DNA of 64,000 bases from Sulfuricaulis sp040901545 (GCF_040901545.1 NZ_JBBDYL010000045.1:62001-126000); one strand, 5' to 3'; positions 27,297 to 36,737 are shown, counted from the first letter of the stretch. Made by a program: numbers and translations. The notes: generated from the sequence alone by a model not told the origin.

Positions 27297-27944
27297 ATGG
27301 TCAATAAATCACGCATCGCTGGATTCTATGCCATCGCCGATACCGATTGTCTGAACAAAACCCGACTTCTCCCGGCCGTGGGCGAGGCGATCGCGGGCGG
27401 GGCACGCATCATTCAGTATCGGGATAAATCGCATGACGTGCCCGCGCGCTTCGCGCAAGCAAAAATAATCGTCGCGCTATGCCGGCAACATGGCGTGTTG
27501 TTCATCGTCAACGATGACGTGGAACTGGCGAAGCAGGCGCTGGCCGATGGCGTGCATCTTGGACGAATGGATGCCTCGCTCATCCGCGCCCGCGCGCAAC
27601 TGGGCCCCAAGGCGCTCATCGGCGTCTCCTGCTACAACGAACTGACACGGGCGCTGCAGGCGCAAACCGAGGGCGCGGATTATATAGCCTTCGGCAGCTT
27701 TTTTCCGTCGCTTACCAAGCCAGGGGCGGTGCGCGCGGATACGGAATTGCTGCGCGCAGCGAAACAAAAACTCCATATTCCCATCGTTGCCATCGGCGGC
27801 ATTACGCCCGAGAATGGGGCGTCGCTGATCGCCGCCGGGGCGGATGCGTTGGCGGCGATCGAAGGCGTGTTCGCCCAGGCCGATGTGCTGGTGGCTGCGC
27901 GCCGTTACGCGGTACTGTTCGCCGACAAGGCTGAATCACCATGA
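27297..27944 (+). CDS. thiE: Thiamine-phosphate synthase
   Basis: A 215-residue TIM-barrel enzyme that joins HMP-PP to the thiazole phosphate. The signature segments are GARIIQYRDKS (diphosphate site), FIVNDDVELA, GVHLGRMD, and the C-terminal phosphate loop PIVAIGGITPENG. An in-frame TTG lies 15 bases before the chosen ATG. The stop overlaps the hemL start (ATGA). Confidence 0.93.
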   Translation: MVNKSRIAGFYAIADTDCLNKTRLLPAVGEAIAGGARIIQYRDKSHDVPARFAQAKIIVALCRQHGVLFIVNDDVELAKQALADGVHLGRMDASLIRARAQLGPKALIGVSCYNELTRALQAQTEGADYIAFGSFFPSLTKPGAVRADTELLRAAKQKLHIPIVAIGGITPENGASLIAAGADALAAIEGVFAQADVLVAARRYAVLFADKAESP

Positions 27945-29239
27945 ATTCGAAATACACGACCTCGCGTTCGGCGGCGCTGTATGAGCAGGCGCGGCGCCAC
28001 ATTCCCGGGGGCGTGAATTCACCGGTGCGCGCTTTCAAGGGCGTGGGCGGCGATCCGGTTTTTCTTGTCCGCGGAAGCGGCGCCTACGTTTTGGACGAGG
28101 ACGGCAATCAATATATTGATTACGTCGGGTCATGGGGCCCGATGATTCTGGGACATACCCATCCCAAGGTGCTGGCGGCGGTGAAGGTAACCCTCGAACA
28201 CGGGCTCGGGTTTGGCGCGCCGACGCGTATCGAAGTGGAGATGGCGAACCTCATTTGCGGGCTTATTCCGTCGATCGAAAAGGTGCGCATGGTCAGTTCC
28301 GGCACCGAGGCCGCCATGAGCGCGATCCGGCTCGCGCGCGGATTCACCGGGCGCGACAAGATCGTCAAATTCGAGGGCTGCTATCACGGCCACGCGGATT
28401 CGCTCCTGGTCAAGGCCGGTTCCGGCGCGCTGACCCTCGGCGTGCCCACCTCGCCGGGCGTGCCCGCCGGGCTGGCGGAACTCACCCTGACGCTCGAATA
28501 TAACAACCTCGGCCAGGTGCGCGAGATTTTCAGCCGACTCGGGAAGGAAATTGCCGGTGTGATCGTCGAACCGGTGGCGGGCAACATGAACTGCGTGCCG
28601 CCGGTGGCGGGATTTCTCGAGGGCCTGCGTGAACTGTGCACGCAGCACGGGGCGGTGTTGATTTTCGACGAGGTGATGACGGGTTTTCGCGTCGCGCTCG
28701 GCGGGGCACAGGCGCATTACCGGATCAAACCTGACCTCACCACGCTCGGCAAGGTGATCGGCGGCGGCCTGCCCGTCGGCGCTTTTGGCGGACGCGCGGA
28801 TATCATGGATCGCCTCGCTCCCGACGGTCCGGTGTATCAGGCCGGGACGCTGTCGGGCAACCCCGTTTCCCTGGCGGCGGGGCTGGCGACTCTCAAGGAA
28901 ATCGCGCGTCCCGGGTTTTTCAATGACTTGACGGCCAAGACATCAAAACTTGCCCAGGGGCTCGCGGTACGAGCGAAGCTCGCCGGCATTCCGCTCACCA
29001 CCCAGAACGTCGGCGGTATGTTCGGGATTTTCTTCACGCAAGAAGCAGCGGTGACGCGCTTGGCGCAGGTCATGGCCTGCGATGTCGCGCGTTTCAAGAA
29101 GTTCTTCCATGGAATGCTGCGCGAAGGGGTTTATCTGGCGCCGTCCGCGTTCGAGGCGGGATTCGTCTCAGCCGCTCATCTGGACCAGGACATCGAAAAA
29201 ACGCTGGACAAGGCCGAGCGCGTTTTCGCGACATTATAA
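27941..29239 (+). CDS. hemL: Glutamate-1-semialdehyde 2,1-aminomutase
   Basis: A 432-residue PLP-dependent aminomutase that makes 5-aminolevulinate in the C5 haem pathway. PLP lysine lies in TTLGKVIGGGLPVGAFGG. VRMVSSGTEAAMSAIRLARG, EGCYHGHADSLLVKAGSG and FDEVMTGFRV are characteristic. Length is as in E. coli (426). It overlaps thiE by four bases. A hairpin follows directly after the stop codon. Confidence 0.96.
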   Translation: MNSKYTTSRSAALYEQARRHIPGGVNSPVRAFKGVGGDPVFLVRGSGAYVLDEDGNQYIDYVGSWGPMILGHTHPKVLAAVKVTLEHGLGFGAPTRIEVEMANLICGLIPSIEKVRMVSSGTEAAMSAIRLARGFTGRDKIVKFEGCYHGHADSLLVKAGSGALTLGVPTSPGVPAGLAELTLTLEYNNLGQVREIFSRLGKEIAGVIVEPVAGNMNCVPPVAGFLEGLRELCTQHGAVLIFDEVMTGFRVALGGAQAHYRIKPDLTTLGKVIGGGLPVGAFGGRADIMDRLAPDGPVYQAGTLSGNPVSLAAGLATLKEIARPGFFNDLTAKTSKLAQGLAVRAKLAGIPLTTQNVGGMFGIFFTQEAAVTRLAQVMACDVARFKKFFHGMLREGVYLAPSAFEAGFVSAAHLDQDIEKTLDKAERVFATL

Positions 29240-29245
29240 AAAATA

Positions 29246-29265
29246 CGGGCCGGTAAACCGGCCCG
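29246..29265 (-). terminator. Intrinsic terminator between hemL and the convergent 78-residue gene
   Basis: A perfect 8-bp stem CGGGCCGG/CCGGCCCG with a TAAA loop. On the minus strand it is followed by a T-rich run (TATTTTTTATAA), which makes a good Rho-independent terminator for the gene at 29,293-29,529. On the plus strand no U-run follows, so it would stop hemL transcription less efficiently. Confidence 0.75.
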
Positions 29266-29292
29266 TCGGTGCACCCCGCACAACTATCCTTG

Positions 29293-29529
29293 TCAGCTGA
29301 CTAATATATTCTCTGAAGCAAAGCGAACGGTGGCCACTTGCGGACGGATCGCCTCGTCGCTCAGGGCGATGTCCAGCCCCAGGATAGCGATGAGGTTATC
29401 GTGATCCCGGACCCCGGGAAGTTCCTCGCGCAGGTAGCCGTAATGCGTTTCATTCATGTACACGACGTTCGGCCGCGCGCCGTGCGACTGCTCGTAGGTT
29501 TTCACCAAATTTACGATATGACTCAACAT
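29293..29529 (-). CDS. Small conserved-looking hypothetical protein (78 residues)
   Basis: A 78-residue soluble protein starting MLSHIVNLVKTYEQSHG, with AAGGAG at about seven bases before the ATG and a clear terminator after the stop, so it is very likely real. The N-terminal half is helical (residues 1-35), then YLREELPGVRDHDNLIAILG and a short strand-rich end. I recall similar short proteins in other Proteobacteria but cannot name a family. No function is evident; the neighbours are hemL (convergent) and cytochrome c4 (same strand, 290 bases upstream). Confidence 0.7.
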   Translation of the reverse strand: MLSHIVNLVKTYEQSHGARPNVVYMNETHYGYLREELPGVRDHDNLIAILGLDIALSDEAIRPQVATVRFASENILVS

Positions 29530-29820
29530 GGTCCGCTCCTTTTCGCCCCGTATCGGGCTTTTTGGAATCCCGCCGGTGTCCCGCCGCGATTCCGTGTTTC
29601 TCACTGTCATTGATGAGCAATACTCATGCCATGGCCGAAGTTGATATAACTTATTGAATACCTTCACGTTCTATTATCATTAGGGTGGACGGAGAGTGTC
29701 ACATCGATAGAAAATGTCCCGGCGCCAGCCGTCACGTGCCGTGGCGCGGCAAACCGCATGCTACCCGGGGATTATTACCGTGGAGTTACTGAAAAGCGCG
29801 CAGGCACGGGTGAACCGGAG

Positions 29821-30435
29821 TCAGTGCAGACCGGACATGTACTCCGCCACCGCCTTGATTTCCTGCTCCGACATGCGGAAGGCAATCCGCGTCATGGTTT
29901 CGCCGTCATTCGTGCGGGTGCCGGCCTTGAAGGCCAGCATTTGCTGCACCGAATAGGTCGCGCTCTGACCGGAAACTTTCGGAAAGCGCGGTGGTATCCC
30001 GTGGCCCGAGGGTCCGTGGCAGCTCATGCAGGCTGAGACACCCGTTTTGGCATTGCCACCGCGATATAATTTCTCGCCCTGCTTCACCAACTCGGCATTC
30101 CTTGCCGCACTCGGTTTTCTGGGAAGGCTCGCGTAATAGGCGGCGATATTGATCATGTCCGTGGTGCTCAGCGTGGCCGCCAGCGCCGACATGGTGGGTT
30201 CCTTGCGCGCGCCGGATTTGAAATCGGACAATTGCTTGACGATGTACTCGGGAACGTGTCCTGCTAGTTTGGGCCACGAAGGATCCGCGCCACCGTTGCC
30301 ATCCGCTCCGTGGCAGCCCGCGCAGGCCGCCGCCTTGGCCTGACCGGCTGCAACATTACCGCCCGTGGCCTGCGCTGACGCAGCCAGCACCAGCCACAGA
30401 CCCGACACCACGGTCATCGACATCAGGCGTTTCAT
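29821..30435 (-). CDS. Cytochrome c4 (periplasmic dihaem cytochrome c)
   Basis: A 204-residue periplasmic electron carrier. The signal peptide is residues ~1-23 (ending ASAQATGG). Two class I c-type haem motifs, CAGCH and CMSCH, each with its own distal Met (PTMSAL and ETMTRIAF), give the two-domain c4 architecture. The ATG follows GGGAGG. Cytochromes c4 pass electrons from the bc1 complex or other donors to terminal oxidases. The polA neighbourhood is also where pseudomonads keep cytochrome c4, so the gene order is old. Confidence 0.92.
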   Translation of the reverse strand: MKRLMSMTVVSGLWLVLAASAQATGGNVAAGQAKAAACAGCHGADGNGGADPSWPKLAGHVPEYIVKQLSDFKSGARKEPTMSALAATLSTTDMINIAAYYASLPRKPSAARNAELVKQGEKLYRGGNAKTGVSACMSCHGPSGHGIPPRFPKVSGQSATYSVQQMLAFKAGTRTNDGETMTRIAFRMSEQEIKAVAEYMSGLH

Positions 30436-30589
30436 AAATCCTCCCATTAACCAGACGATTCCCCGCGCATTTCGCTCTGTTCGCCGTCGCCGGCGGAAAT
30501 CGGGGCGGCCTTATATACCAAGAGGCTGCTTGCGGGTCAATTTTACGAGTCGATTGGTACTAAAACCGCAACTACGAAATGCCACGCAT

Positions 30590-30627
30590 AAAAAAAGCCC
30601 CGGAAACAAGGGGAGAGTGTCCGGGGC
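30590..30627 (-). terminator. Rho-independent terminator of the polA/sRNA unit
   Basis: Minus-strand stem GCCCCGG/CCGGGGC with a 17-base loop, immediately followed by seven T. It ends transcription from polA or the candidate RNA before the cytochrome c4 gene. Confidence 0.8.
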
Positions 30628-30757
30628 CCAACATGTCCCGGATGATGTGCATCCGGGACGTGCCTCGCTCAGGGAGGAGGAGCGAGGCAGGACGACAGTT
30701 TCATCGTCCGCGGGAATTATAGACTGATAGAGATTGAAATAGTTCATTTCATTATTT
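30590..30757 (-). ncRNA. Candidate small structured RNA downstream of polA
   Basis: Read on the minus strand, three stem-loops follow one another: GCCTCGCT/AGCGAGGC (30,662-30,688), GTCCCGGAT/ATCCGGGAC (30,635-30,659, nine perfect pairs), and GCCCCGG/CCGGGGC (30,597-30,627) with seven U, a Rho-independent terminator. A TACAAT -10 box (30,769-30,764) would start the RNA near 30,757; no good -35 at 17 bases is seen. A 78-codon frame crosses all three stems but is not protein-like beyond its first residues. Spot 42 (spf) in enterobacteria and ErsA in Pseudomonas lie in the same place, directly after polA. It might instead be a polA 3' UTR. Sequence homology to either was not established. Confidence 0.5.
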
Positions 30758-30815
30758 CCTTATATTGTAGAAAATTGTTTCATCAATCTTCCCGCAACTT
30801 TTATGGGTGAATGCA

Positions 30816-33575
30816 TCAATGTGCTTCATCCCAGTTATCGCCCACGCCCACGTCCACCACAAGCGGTACGGATAATGACGCTACTTCGCTCATGGCCTGG
30901 CGGATATGTTCGCGTGCGGCGTCCACAACATTCTGCTTTACCTCGAATACCAACTCGTCATGCACCTGCATGATCATTCGAACATCCACACCGGATTCCC
31001 GGATCCAGCGATCGACCGCCAGCATTGCCAACTTGATGAGGTCGGCCGCTGTGCCCTGCATGGGCGCGTTGATCGCAGCCCGCTCGGCCGCCTGGCGCCG
31101 GTTCAGGTTGGCGGCGTTGATTTCGGCCGTGTGCAGCCGTCGTCCAAAAAGCGTTTCCACGTATCCCTGCCGGCGCGCGGTTTCGCGCGTCCGTTCCATG
31201 AATTCACGCACCCCGGGGTAACGTGCGAAGTAGCGCTCGACATATTCCTGGGCTGCCACGCGCTCGATGCGCAACTGTTTCGCCAGCCCGAAGGCCGACA
31301 TGCCGTAAATCAGGCCGAAATTAATTGCCTTGGCGGCACGACGCATGTCATCGGTCACGGAATCGGGTTCCGTGCCAAACACCTCGGCGGCGGTCGCGCG
31401 ATGCACGTCCATATTCTCGGCAAATGCGTGAATCAGCCCTGTGTCACCCGAGAGATGCGCCATGATGCGCAGCTCGATCTGCGAGTAATCCGCCGACAGG
31501 ATTTGGCAGCCCGGAGCAGCCACGAACGCCTGCCGGATGCGCCGGCCCTCGGCGGTGCGCACCGGAATGTTCTGCAGATTCGGGTCGGTGGAGGAAAGCC
31601 TTCCGGTCGCGGCCACGGCCTGGTGATACGACGTGTGCACGCGCCCGGTGTCGGAATTGATCATTTCCGGGAGTTTGTCGGTGTAGGTCGATTTGAGCTT
31701 CGCCAGACTGCGGTGGTCGAGAATAAGCTGCGGCAGCGGATAATCCAGCGCCAGTTCCTGCAACACTTCCTCCGCCGTGGAAGGCTGGCCCGTGGGGGTT
31801 TTTTTCAGCACCGGCAATTGATGCTTGTCGTAAAGCACTTCCTGGATCTGCTTCGGCGAACCCATGTTGAACGGCTGACCGGCGAGCCGGTAGGCCTCGT
31901 GTTCCAGATCAAGCAATCGCTGTGCGAGCTCCTGGCTTTGCAGCTTCAGCATCGTGACGTCGATTCGCACGCCGTGGCGTTCCATTCTCGCGAGCACCGG
32001 CACCAGCGGCATTTCAATCTCATTGAAAAGCTTCGCCAGCGGCGGCACGGCGTTCAGGCGTGGCCACAAGTGCTCATGCAGACGCAGCGTGATGTCCGCG
32101 TCTTCGGCGGCATAGGCGGTCGCCTGCTCCAGCGCGACTTCACTGAAGTTGATCTGGTGCTTGCCCTTCCCGGTGACGTCTTCGTATTTCAGCGTTTTGT
32201 AGCCGATATACTTCAGCGCGAGCGAGTCCATGTCGTGGCGCGAGGCGGTCGAATCCAGCACGTAAGACTCGAGCATGGTGTCGTAGCGGATGCCAGCCAG
32301 CGTGATGCCGTAATTGGCCAGCACACTCATGTCATACTTGAGGTTCTGGCCGACCTTGGCGCGGGCGGCGTCTTCAAGTAAAGGTTTCAGTTTCGCGAGC
32401 ACGGTTTCCCGCGCAAGCTGCGCCGGTGCCCCCGGATAATTGTGCGCCAGCGGCACGTAGGCCCCTTCGCCGGCGCGGTCGGTAAACGATACCCCCACGA
32501 TTTCGGCCCGAACCGCATCGAGGCTGGTGGTCTCGGTATCGAAGGCGAAGAGCCTGGCCGAGCGCAGCCGGTTCAGCCAGGTTTCGAGCAGCGCCAGACC
32601 GGTTATCATCTGATACGCCGTTTTAATCATCGATGTTCCCACCGGAGCGACCGCAGCGGGATTCACCCCGCCCAGCTCCGCCAGCCAGGTCTTGAACTCC
32701 AGACGCGAAAACAGTTCGCGTAACCGCGCGTGGTCCGGCGCCGTACGCTTTAAACCTGTGGGGGCGAGCGGCAATTCCACGTCCGACTTGATGGTGGCGA
32801 GTTGGCGCGCGAGCGGCAGATTCCCCAGCGCTGCGCGCAAGCGTTCGCCCGCCTTGCCGGCCACGTCGCCAGCGTGCGCCACCAGCGCATCGAGCGAGCC
32901 GTATTCCTGCAGCCATTTGGCGGCGGTCTTGGGGCCGACTCCGGGAACACCGGGGATGTTGTCCGAGGTATCGCCCACGAGCGCCAGGTAATCCACGATC
33001 TGTTCCGGCGTGACACCGAACTTCGCCACCACGCCATCGTGGTCGTAGATGGCGTCCTTCATCGTATCCACCAACCGGACGTGCCGGTCCACGAGTTGCG
33101 CCAGATCCTTGTCGCCGGTGGCAATCACCGTGTCGCGCCCTTCCGCGGCGGCGGCGCGCGCGAGCGTGCCGATGACGTCATCGGCTTCGACCCCCGGTAT
33201 TTGTATGAGCGGCAAACCGAGCGCCCGGATGATGTCATGGATCGGCTCGATCTGGGTCGAAAGCTCATCCGGCATCGGTGGCCGGTGCGCCTTGTACTCG
33301 GGATAAATGTCGTCGCGGAAAGTCTTGCCCTTGGCGTCAAATACAACCGCCATGTAATCGGGATCGTAGTCCGCGAGCAGCCGGCGCAGCATATTGACCA
33401 CACCATATACCGCACCGGTCGGTTCGCCGTGCGAGTTCGCCAGCGCGGGCATGGCGTGAAACGCGCGGTACAGATAAGATGAGCCGTCCACGAGGACCAG
33501 TGGTCCGCGCTCTTGCTTCTCTCCCGCCGCCTTTGCCGGGGTGTTTTTCTTCCGATGTGCGGTTTTCGGGCTCAT
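30816..33575 (-). CDS. polA: DNA polymerase I
   Basis: A 919-residue three-domain polymerase. The N-terminal 5' nuclease (residues ~25-300) has LVDGSSYLYRAFHA and the GVGPKTAAKWLQEYG helix-hairpin-helix. The 3'-5' exonuclease domain (residues ~330-530) has FDTETTSLDAV with the metal-binding Asp and Glu intact, so proofreading should work. The polymerase domain has motif A (LSADYSQIELRIMAH), motif B (RRAAKAINFGLIYG) and motif C (MQVHDELVFEV). The first ~25 residues are basic and Lys/Ala-rich. The start codon is uncertain: ATG at 33,575 has no strong ribosome-binding site; a start 20 codons upstream is possible. Confidence 0.95.
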   Translation of the reverse strand: MSPKTAHRKKNTPAKAAGEKQERGPLVLVDGSSYLYRAFHAMPALANSHGEPTGAVYGVVNMLRRLLADYDPDYMAVVFDAKGKTFRDDIYPEYKAHRPPMPDELSTQIEPIHDIIRALGLPLIQIPGVEADDVIGTLARAAAAEGRDTVIATGDKDLAQLVDRHVRLVDTMKDAIYDHDGVVAKFGVTPEQIVDYLALVGDTSDNIPGVPGVGPKTAAKWLQEYGSLDALVAHAGDVAGKAGERLRAALGNLPLARQLATIKSDVELPLAPTGLKRTAPDHARLRELFSRLEFKTWLAELGGVNPAAVAPVGTSMIKTAYQMITGLALLETWLNRLRSARLFAFDTETTSLDAVRAEIVGVSFTDRAGEGAYVPLAHNYPGAPAQLARETVLAKLKPLLEDAARAKVGQNLKYDMSVLANYGITLAGIRYDTMLESYVLDSTASRHDMDSLALKYIGYKTLKYEDVTGKGKHQINFSEVALEQATAYAAEDADITLRLHEHLWPRLNAVPPLAKLFNEIEMPLVPVLARMERHGVRIDVTMLKLQSQELAQRLLDLEHEAYRLAGQPFNMGSPKQIQEVLYDKHQLPVLKKTPTGQPSTAEEVLQELALDYPLPQLILDHRSLAKLKSTYTDKLPEMINSDTGRVHTSYHQAVAATGRLSSTDPNLQNIPVRTAEGRRIRQAFVAAPGCQILSADYSQIELRIMAHLSGDTGLIHAFAENMDVHRATAAEVFGTEPDSVTDDMRRAAKAINFGLIYGMSAFGLAKQLRIERVAAQEYVERYFARYPGVREFMERTRETARRQGYVETLFGRRLHTAEINAANLNRRQAAERAAINAPMQGTAADLIKLAMLAVDRWIRESGVDVRMIMQVHDELVFEVKQNVVDAAREHIRQAMSEVASLSVPLVVDVGVGDNWDEAH

Positions 33576-33666
33576 GCGGCGGGTGTGCCGCCCGGAATCC
33601 GGACGTTTGCGTCCCTGGCTCCGTAACCGGCGCATCCTTGCGCCACTTCTGTGCTAATAATCATAT

Positions 33667-34431
33667 ATGATTGACAGCAATCCCATTGACAGAAACGCAC
33701 CGTCGGCAAAACCCAACGGACCGGACTCCCATTCCCGGATCGAAATTGCCTCATCGGGTACGATGTCGCGGGAGTCATGGAAAATTTTCCAGATCATGGC
33801 CGAGTTTGTCGCCGGATTCGAGCATCTTTCACAGATCCAGCCTTCGGTCAGCATCTTCGGCTCGTCGCGCACCAAGCCGGGTCATCCTTATTATGCCCTG
33901 ACCGAGGAGATTGCGCGCAAACTTTCCGACGCCGGTTTTTCTGTGGTCAGCGGCGGTGGCCCGGGCCTGATGGAAGCGGCCAACAAGGGTGCTTACGCCG
34001 GTAAATCTCCAAGTGTCGGCCTGAACATCCACCTGCCTCACGAGCAGCACGCCAATCCGTACCAGAATATCGCACTGACATTCCAGCATTTTTTCGCGCG
34101 CAAAGTGATGTTCGTCAAATACGCCAAGGCCTACGTCTGCATGCCCGGTGGTTTCGGAACACTCGATGAGCTGGTCGAGGCGCTCACGTTGATCCAGACC
34201 GGCAAAAGTACCCGCATGCCCATTATTCTGGTGCACGCGCCGTTCTGGGCCGGCCTCGTCGACTGGTTCAAGAAAATCCTGGTAGCGGAAGGGGCGATTG
34301 ACAACAGCGATCTCGATCTGTTCAGCGTGGTGAACAGCGCCGATGAAGTACTGGAGGTGATCTTCCGGTATTATGAAGAATCGGGGTTCGCCCCTTCGGA
34401 GGCGGAACGGGAGATCAAGCTCAATCTCTGA
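33667..34431 (+). CDS. LOG-family (TIGR00730) Rossmann-fold protein
   Basis: A 254-residue protein with the lysine-decarboxylase-like/LOG signature pair VVSGGGPGLMEAANKGAY and MPGGFGTLDELVEALTLIQ. The invariant Arg and Glu (RK...PGGFGTLDE) make the active site. Family members are nucleoside-5'-monophosphate (cytokinin riboside) phosphoribohydrolases; the physiological role in this bacterium is unknown. The first ~35 residues are polar and poorly conserved. It is divergent from polA and followed 14 bases later by a DUF2782 gene. Confidence 0.88.
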   Translation: MIDSNPIDRNAPSAKPNGPDSHSRIEIASSGTMSRESWKIFQIMAEFVAGFEHLSQIQPSVSIFGSSRTKPGHPYYALTEEIARKLSDAGFSVVSGGGPGLMEAANKGAYAGKSPSVGLNIHLPHEQHANPYQNIALTFQHFFARKVMFVKYAKAYVCMPGGFGTLDELVEALTLIQTGKSTRMPIILVHAPFWAGLVDWFKKILVAEGAIDNSDLDLFSVVNSADEVLEVIFRYYEESGFAPSEAEREIKLNL

Positions 34432-34445
34432 TCCACGAACCTGTC

Positions 34446-34817
34446 ATGCGTCCCTACTTTATTTTTTTTCTTGTCCTGCTGATAGCGCCGGCGACGCTGG
34501 CGGAGAATTCGACCCGTGGCACCGGTAACAGAACGACAGCGGATGCACCGCCGCCTCCGCCACCTGAAACATACGATCCCCCGAGTGTGCCCGATCTCCC
34601 GGGCGCGGAATATCCCGAGCCGGAAGTAACCATCACCACCAAGGGTACCGAGATACATGAGGAGTATCGAGTCAACGGGAGGCTTTACATGATTAAGGTG
34701 ATACCGGCCAAAGGCAAGCCGTACTACCTCATTGATCATGAGGGCAGCGGGCAATTTCGCCGCAGCGATTTCGAGCCCCGGATCGCTATTCCCATGTGGG
34801 TGATCAAGCGCTTCTGA
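34446..34817 (+). CDS. DUF2782 family exported protein
   Basis: A 123-residue protein with a signal peptide (residues 1-19, ending ATLAEN), a Pro-rich spacer and a compact C-terminal domain (VTITTKGTEIHEEYRVNGRL, YYLIDHEGSGQFRRSD, WVIKRF) that matches the DUF2782 family of gammaproteobacteria. These genes usually sit next to polA, as here. Periplasmic location inferred; function unknown. Confidence 0.82.
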   Translation: MRPYFIFFLVLLIAPATLAENSTRGTGNRTTADAPPPPPPETYDPPSVPDLPGAEYPEPEVTITTKGTEIHEEYRVNGRLYMIKVIPAKGKPYYLIDHEGSGQFRRSDFEPRIAIPMWVIKRF

Positions 34818-34896
34818 TGCCATCATCCGAGAAAAAAAGACGTCGGAAAAAAAGAATAAGATATTCATATTTAACGCCGCGCACGGAGATTAAGGC

Positions 34897-35748
34897 GTGA
34901 ACGAGAATCCGCTTCCAGCCTCCCCCCCCGGACAAAACACATCGGACCAAATCAGGCTGGGATTGAGCTGGATAGCCGAAGGCTGGCAACTGGTTCGGAA
35001 TCAACAATCCATATGGTTGCGCATGAGCGCGGTTTATCTGGCGTTCGCCTTACTGCTGAAACTGATTCCGTTCATGGGTGACCTGCTGCTGATCCTCATC
35101 ACACCGGTGCTGCTGGCCGGGGTCATCTGGGGTGCCGCGCAGGGCAATTACACCCCGGCGGAATTAGCGCCGACCGGTGGGCGTTTCTTGGTACCGGTGC
35201 TGTTCCAAATTTTCATCGCCCAGCCGGCGCAGGAACTCATGCGTATCTTCAACGAGGAAGAAAAGGTATTTGGCGCCGTGCTGCTTGGCATTATCTCCCT
35301 GGGACTGGTGATGCTGGTCCGGATCGTAGGTTACCTGCTCATCGGCGGTTCGATGTTGACGGGATTGTCGGCGACCCAGTTTGGAGTACCGCAGATCACC
35401 ACGTTGGTCGGCATGTTGGTGGTAATTCTGGTGTACGTGGCGCTGGCAATGGGTCTGCTTTTCAGCGTACCACTCACGGTACTGGGCAACCGGCAGCCGC
35501 TGGCCGCGATTTCAGAAAGTTTTTCCACCTTCCGCCACAATGCCGTTCCGCTATTCACGCTGTCGCTGCCGTTCGTGATTCTCTACTTCGTCATCTGGGC
35601 CAGCTTCATCAAACATACTTCACTGGGTATTGTGCTGGTGATATCCGCGGGTTTACTCGCGTTGCCGCTGTTTGTCGCATCGGTTTATTGCAGTTTTTTG
35701 TCGCTGTTCCCGCTGAATCACCCGCATCAATCGGACACAGGTTCCTAG
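34897..35748 (+). CDS. Polytopic inner-membrane protein (BPSS1780-like)
   Basis: A 283-residue protein with five or six hydrophobic segments, such as LLLILITPVLLAGVIWGAA, VLLGIISLGLVMLVRIVGYL and VGMLVVILVYVALAMGLLF. The N-terminal soluble stretch (DQIRLGLSWIAEGWQLVR) and the IPFMGDLLLILITPVLLAGV segment are those of the BPSS1780 family of uncharacterised membrane proteins. Start is GTG with a GGAG upstream. Function unknown. Confidence 0.75.
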   Translation: MNENPLPASPPGQNTSDQIRLGLSWIAEGWQLVRNQQSIWLRMSAVYLAFALLLKLIPFMGDLLLILITPVLLAGVIWGAAQGNYTPAELAPTGGRFLVPVLFQIFIAQPAQELMRIFNEEEKVFGAVLLGIISLGLVMLVRIVGYLLIGGSMLTGLSATQFGVPQITTLVGMLVVILVYVALAMGLLFSVPLTVLGNRQPLAAISESFSTFRHNAVPLFTLSLPFVILYFVIWASFIKHTSLGIVLVISAGLLALPLFVASVYCSFLSLFPLNHPHQSDTGS

Positions 35749-35795
35749 CATTTTACGCTGGCCTAAAACGCGCCATCCCGGTTTATAATCGGACC

Positions 35796-36737
35796 ATGCG
35801 CATGAAGGTCTATCAGGGTGAGGCGCTGGCTTCCTACGGGTTTGGACACGGGCATCCTTTCGGCCCGGACCGGCTTGCGGCCTTTTGGAAAGAAATCGTC
35901 AAGCAAGGTCTCGATCGGGAGGTGGATACCGGGGTGCCGACCTCATCGCCGCGAGAAGACATCGCGCTGTTTCACACTGAGAAGTACATCGCGCGCGTCC
36001 ACCAGCAATCCGAAAGCGGCGAGGGCTACCTCGATTTTGGCGACACCCCGGCGTTTCCGGGCGTCTACGAAGCGGCCTCGGTCGTGGTCGGATCGGTGCT
36101 TGACGGAATAAACGGTATGATGGATGGCCGGTGCCCGCGCGTGTTCGTGCCGATCGGCGGCTTGCATCATGCCCGCCGTGACGGCGCCGCGGGTTTTTGC
36201 GTCTTTAACGACATCGGCGTGCTGATCGAGGCGCTGCGACGGCGGCACGGTATTCGGCGCGTGGCGTACGTGGACATCGACGCGCACCACGGCGACGGCG
36301 TCTTTTACGCCTTCGAGGACGATCCCGACCTGATCTTCGCCGACATGCACGAGGACGGACGCTATCTCTATCCCGGTACCGGCAGTGCGCACGAAACCGG
36401 AAAAGGCAAAGCCAAGGGGACTAAGCTGAATATTCCGCTCGCACCCGGCGCCGACGATGCGGCGTTTCATCGCGAGTGGCCCCGGGTCGAGGAATTCGTC
36501 CGCGCCGGACGGCCGGAATTCATTATTCTCCAGGCCGGTGCCGACAGCATCGCCGGCGACCCGATCACGCATTTGCATTTAACGCCCGCGGCCCATGCGC
36601 ATGCCGCCGCGCGCCTGTGTGCCCTCGCCGATGAATTCTGCAATGGCCGGATGATCGGCCTCGGCGGCGGTGGTTACAACCGCGCGAACCTGGCGGCGGC
36701 GTGGTCGGGTGTCGTGCGGGCCATGGCGTCGTCTTAG
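35796..36737 (+). CDS. Histone deacetylase-family zinc amidohydrolase
   Basis: A 313-residue arginase/deacetylase-fold enzyme. The conserved metal and catalytic residues appear in GLHHARRDGAAGFCVFND (the His pair), AYVDIDAHHGDGVFYAF (Asp and His zinc ligands), the DSIAGDP segment (third ligand) and GGGGYN (tyrosine/loop region). Bacterial members are acetoin-utilisation (AcuC-like) or acetylpolyamine deacetylases; the substrate cannot be told from sequence. The ATG at 35,796 is used, since upstream codons read into the end of the preceding gene. Confidence 0.88.
   Translation: MRMKVYQGEALASYGFGHGHPFGPDRLAAFWKEIVKQGLDREVDTGVPTSSPREDIALFHTEKYIARVHQQSESGEGYLDFGDTPAFPGVYEAASVVVGSVLDGINGMMDGRCPRVFVPIGGLHHARRDGAAGFCVFNDIGVLIEALRRRHGIRRVAYVDIDAHHGDGVFYAFEDDPDLIFADMHEDGRYLYPGTGSAHETGKGKAKGTKLNIPLAPGADDAAFHREWPRVEEFVRAGRPEFIILQAGADSIAGDPITHLHLTPAAHAHAAARLCALADEFCNGRMIGLGGGGYNRANLAAAWSGVVRAMASS

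Noticed and set aside
30511..30747. A 78-codon frame beginning MNYFNLYQ downstream of polA.
   Set aside because: It runs through three perfect stem-loops and a terminator; those structures explain the sequence better than a protein does.
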